A stretch of 64,000 nucleotides of DNA from Tigriopus japonicus. Taxonomy: Eukaryota > Arthropoda > Copepoda > Harpacticoida > Harpacticidae. Below the pieces are notes generated by a model. That model did no database searches. It was not told the origin of the DNA and saw only the letters and a program-made list of their open reading frames with translations. Each line of letters begins with the position of its first letter. The first letter of the stretch is position 1. The DNA lies in the NCBI GenBank assembly GCA_010645155.1, contig CM021315.1, forward strand, positions 3,922,928 to 3,986,927, written 5' to 3'. This document shows positions 60,599 to 64,000 of this stretch, piece after piece. Position numbers and translations under genes: made by a program.

Positions 60599-63500
60599 AA
60601 GTGTAAAAATATCCAATGAGACGAACTCGCAATAAACATTATAACATAAATTTGAGCTTTTTAAAAACCTAGTGTTAAAAAGCCGTTTGAACGCTAGATG
60701 GCGCCATTAGGAATGCAGTTTCGAAATTAGTGACGTTTATTTTAAAGTGTCCGAACCAATCTAAAAATAACACCAAAGTATAAATAGAGGCAGATCTTGA
60801 GTATTGATCACAATAACTAAATAATTAACATGATAAATGGTGAGCAAAGCTAGATGGCTAAATTTGAATTATTTTTATGATTACATTGACGATTGTACAG
60901 CCAATCATACTTTAACATCATATAAAAACACGGCGCATAGAAGAAATTAACCAAGGTACATTGTGTTCTTTGCCAAAAAAGAGTCTGGAGAGTTTTGACA
61001 CATCATTTATATCTATTTCAGCGAAGCTTTCGTGAGCACAAAAATCTCCAAGTTTTGGCCGGCGTATCAAAGATAATTTGTCCAATTTGCTTTCTCGCAC
61101 CAATCCCGTGTTTTTTGTTCCATTCGTGGACCCTGTCAGGAATTGCGAAAGAGAAAAGGGCAGAAATGGAACACCAGTTCATTAATTCTTTGAATGCCAT
61201 GTCTGCAATGAACTCACTGGGAAGAAAGAAATGAATTAGTGCACTCAGGATTTGAGTATTTTGCAGAAAAGTGCGCATTTTCTAAAACAACTTTTCGTCT
61301 CTATCCGATCGATTTTGACGGTTCCATTGAAGAAAAATGTCAATCTGGAAAAGAGGTCAGTCAAACAGGAGCCGCCAATCTTAATTCAAAATCAAACGAA
61401 AGAACAACGGATTGTGACAGATTTATTGGTCTAAACGTCAAATTAAATCTACGGAACAATCCAGAGTGGAAACTCAGCAAATGCCTTCTCCATTTCACAA
61501 CCTCGACGAGGATGATTCAATCATGAAGAAAGGAGACCGAGAGAGGAATCTGCTTTGTTCAAATGGATGAAACTTGAGGACATTCCTCAACAAAGGGGCC
61601 ATAAATCTAATAAATTTGCTCTCTGGCGATGTCTGAGCTAGAGAAGGCCCTTAACAGGTTTACATTAACGCCTTCTCCCACAATTTGTTCCTTACCCGGT
61701 CCCCAATTTGGCCGCCCTTGCTTCTCTCTTAACGCTTCTCTCGTTGATTTGAAGGAACGGAAAGACTTTTGGGATCTATTTTGAACGAGCTCTACAATAA
61801 TCCCATGGCCAGTTGATCCACAGGAAGTTTTTAAAGCGAACATTGAATTAGTTTTGGTCTTATCATAACACCTGGGAGTTAAAGGATCTCCCATTCATTG
61901 TCTGTCGTGACCCGTGTAGCAATAAAACTTGGGTATAATGTATAACTTGTACAATAATGTAACTGAAATAATGAAAGCCAAACCTTTTGTTTTTGTTCAA
62001 GAACTTGTTTAAGAACACAAAAGTTCCAAAAGCTATGAAGTTCGAATTGATTTAAGCAGGCTTAAAAGGGTGCCCCATGGCATCAAATGTGTTGCCATTG
62101 CTTGTGTTGGAGAAACTGTAAGGCCACATGTTAACGCAGATAAGATATATTTTAGAGTACACGAAAATCAAGTCAAATTAACGTTCTTCGAGTAGTTACT
62201 TGCCCCAGGTGCTGCATTTCAAACAATGCAGCTGTCGCATGTAGATACTGAAGGCCCGTTAATCTGACATGATTATGAATGGCTGCCTTTAAAAGGCACC
62301 TAATAAACAAAGACCACACTAGAGGATGGTTATTTTGATTATTATGCTTTAGTATCCCTTCTGCCGTATCACACCTTGTGTAACATAAGGGCTTTATTTC
62401 TTTCAAATTGTAATTGTTCTTGAGTTCATCCTGCGACGAAAACCAGTCATTTGACTGAAATGTGACTTTATCACTTATCTTTGTACCAAAAGTTTAAGTT
62501 AATAACATATTGTTAAAATTCCATTTTTTGTATAAAAGTATTTAAAGAGAGTTAAATGAAAGACAAAATTGTGGCAGAAATTTGTAGCGATTAAATCGAA
62601 CTCACTAAATACAAAATAATGTCAGAATTTCAGTGCATGAAACAAACAATTATGAAACTATGACTTCGGAAAGTTGCCCCTTTCTTAGGATAGAGAGTAA
62701 AAAATGACAAATAAAGCCAAAATTAACAAATAAAGGCTTAAATATAATAAATGGGTGGCAAATAGACCCTTTTTGGGTTTAAACCCCTAAGGGCAAGAAG
62801 TGTGCACCCGAAGTTATCACCAAAAACCAAAGGAGACCGCTCGATTATGACCTTCTCTTGGACTTTAAAAATACTGGAATGCTTTCGACGAAATTGTTGC
62901 TCGAACTAAAACACTATTTTATCTACCAGGGAAATATTAGAACTTTATATAATATGTGGACCAAAGAATGAATGACTATATTCTTTTGTTTCATCGTGAA
63001 AAAACGTCAAGGATGAAAATGATGACAAGCATAATGTACTAGATTTCAAATTTAAGGTACTTTTTCAGAACTAGTTGTCAAAAGATGAGGATGAAAAAAG
63101 CCTTAGAAAGTTGAAATACCTTGAAATACTGCTCAAAGAAAAAAAACACGCAGATTCAAAATATGTTAGAACGTACGAACACTTCCTAGTTCTATTCAAT
63201 GTATGATGGTTCCATCCAACATAAAGACTGAAGATGAATCGGAGCTTTGATCCATTCATATCACATTTCTTGGCTGGAAAGCTTTTTAAGAAGTTATATT
63301 TCATCTCTTATCTTAAAAGAGCTTTTTGTGGCCAACCAGGAAAAGCCTTGTCTGCTCCAACACTTCATTCTTTGCCGAACCTTAAGAATGGAAGTATTTG
63401 TTGAGCTTCTATCAAGCGTTGAAACGAGTCCAATAGCAACTTTTTCCCTTTAAATTGTGCAGCTTTATTACTCTTTATTCTTGTCACACATGAAGCAGAT

Positions 63501-64000
63501 TCTTCGGTCAGAATTGGAATTTTTGCAAAACACTTCCAAGCCAAGATATTAATTCAGCGCTTACGCCTTTTTCGGAATTGTTTTTTACCATTTTGCAATG
63601 AATTGCAATGTAACAACATTTTTTGCACGTATTCGTGGATTGACTTTGCATTAGCTGATTAAGCACGTTGGGCGCCGGTTGGTTTTAAGACAAATGTTGT
63701 TAGCAATGCAAGCCACTAGATTCACACAACTTCTTTGTTAGTCCTCTACTTGTACACAAAATATCAAATTCCTGTACGACTCATTATATTACATTTTTTC
63801 TATCATATTTTGCTAATGATCAAATAATTTTGAACCCTGAAATATTCCAGGCCTGCCAAATCGATCTTACTTCTAACCAATATTTCAGTATTTTTGGGGC
63901 GGAAAAAAACAAGCCCTTTTGAGCACTTTATTATGAACCATAAATTTCCAAATGACTTTTTCATCGCTAAAGCATTGAAATGGCAATCTTTTTATTTTCT
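60599..64000. other. intergenic to window end, no gene recognised
   Basis: AT-rich. Open frames at 60918-61278, 61239-61526, 61607-61894 and 62173-62406 have no recognisable domain and no chain of phase-compatible splice sites. A GPCR exon was looked for and not found. Confidence 0.35.

Noticed and set aside
1..64000. CRISPR arrays, bacterial operons, rRNA or viral genes
   Set aside because: No direct-repeat/spacer pattern, Shine-Dalgarno-linked gene runs, rRNA-like sequence or viral protein was seen.

Overview
This window is animal nuclear DNA. It is AT-rich and gene-poor, with multi-exon genes that use GT..AG introns (several of only 52-63 bp), AATAAA polyadenylation signals and many short non-autonomous transposons with inverted ends. 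The genes (tweety-type channel, questin-oxidase-like protein, class A GPCR) and the mix of tiny introns with hAT-like and mariner-like debris suggest an arthropod, perhaps a crustacean such as a copepod. The lineage is an inference; nothing here fixes the species. There is no prokaryotic, organellar or viral gene block, no CRISPR array and no operon.

Layout. 1-3.2 kb is dense transposon debris: an AT-rich hAT-like element with another palindromic element inside it, then two hAT-type MITEs with perfect 8-bp target duplications. 5.9-8.6 kb (minus) is a complete four-exon gene for a questin-oxidase-like (DUF4243) protein. 10.2-12.8 kb is a nested set of foldback repeats with CACGGTG ends. 14.4-23.5 kb (minus) is a complete six-coding-exon tweety (TTYH) gene whose introns have collected four MITEs and a diverged repeat. 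27.3-29.1 kb (plus) is an intronless 584-residue gene of unknown function. 30.5-35.3 kb holds an interrupted hAT MITE, a 21-bp minisatellite and an internally deleted mariner/maT-like element with intact ends. 35.3-46 kb has no recognisable gene, only MITEs and a SINE fragment. 46.8-47.4 kb (minus) holds the last two exons of an unrecognised gene. 53.0-53.3 kb (plus) is the first coding exon of a rhodopsin-class GPCR whose other exons were not found before the window ends. 53.8-54.3 kb is a perfect 26-bp tandem array beside an ATTAC-rich block, and 60.2-60.6 kb has two tRNA-derived SINEs placed tail to tail.

The genes look unrelated in function: membrane anion conductance, oxidation or metabolism, neuropeptide-type signalling, and two unknowns. 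No shared pathway is visible. The exon structures of the tweety and questin-like genes were worked out by hand from splice consensus and phase, and every junction keeps the frame. The most distinctive features are the family of about 240-bp hAT MITEs (four copies with both ends, three of them with perfect 8-bp duplications, plus one interrupted copy) and the nested palindrome at 10.8-12.8 kb.
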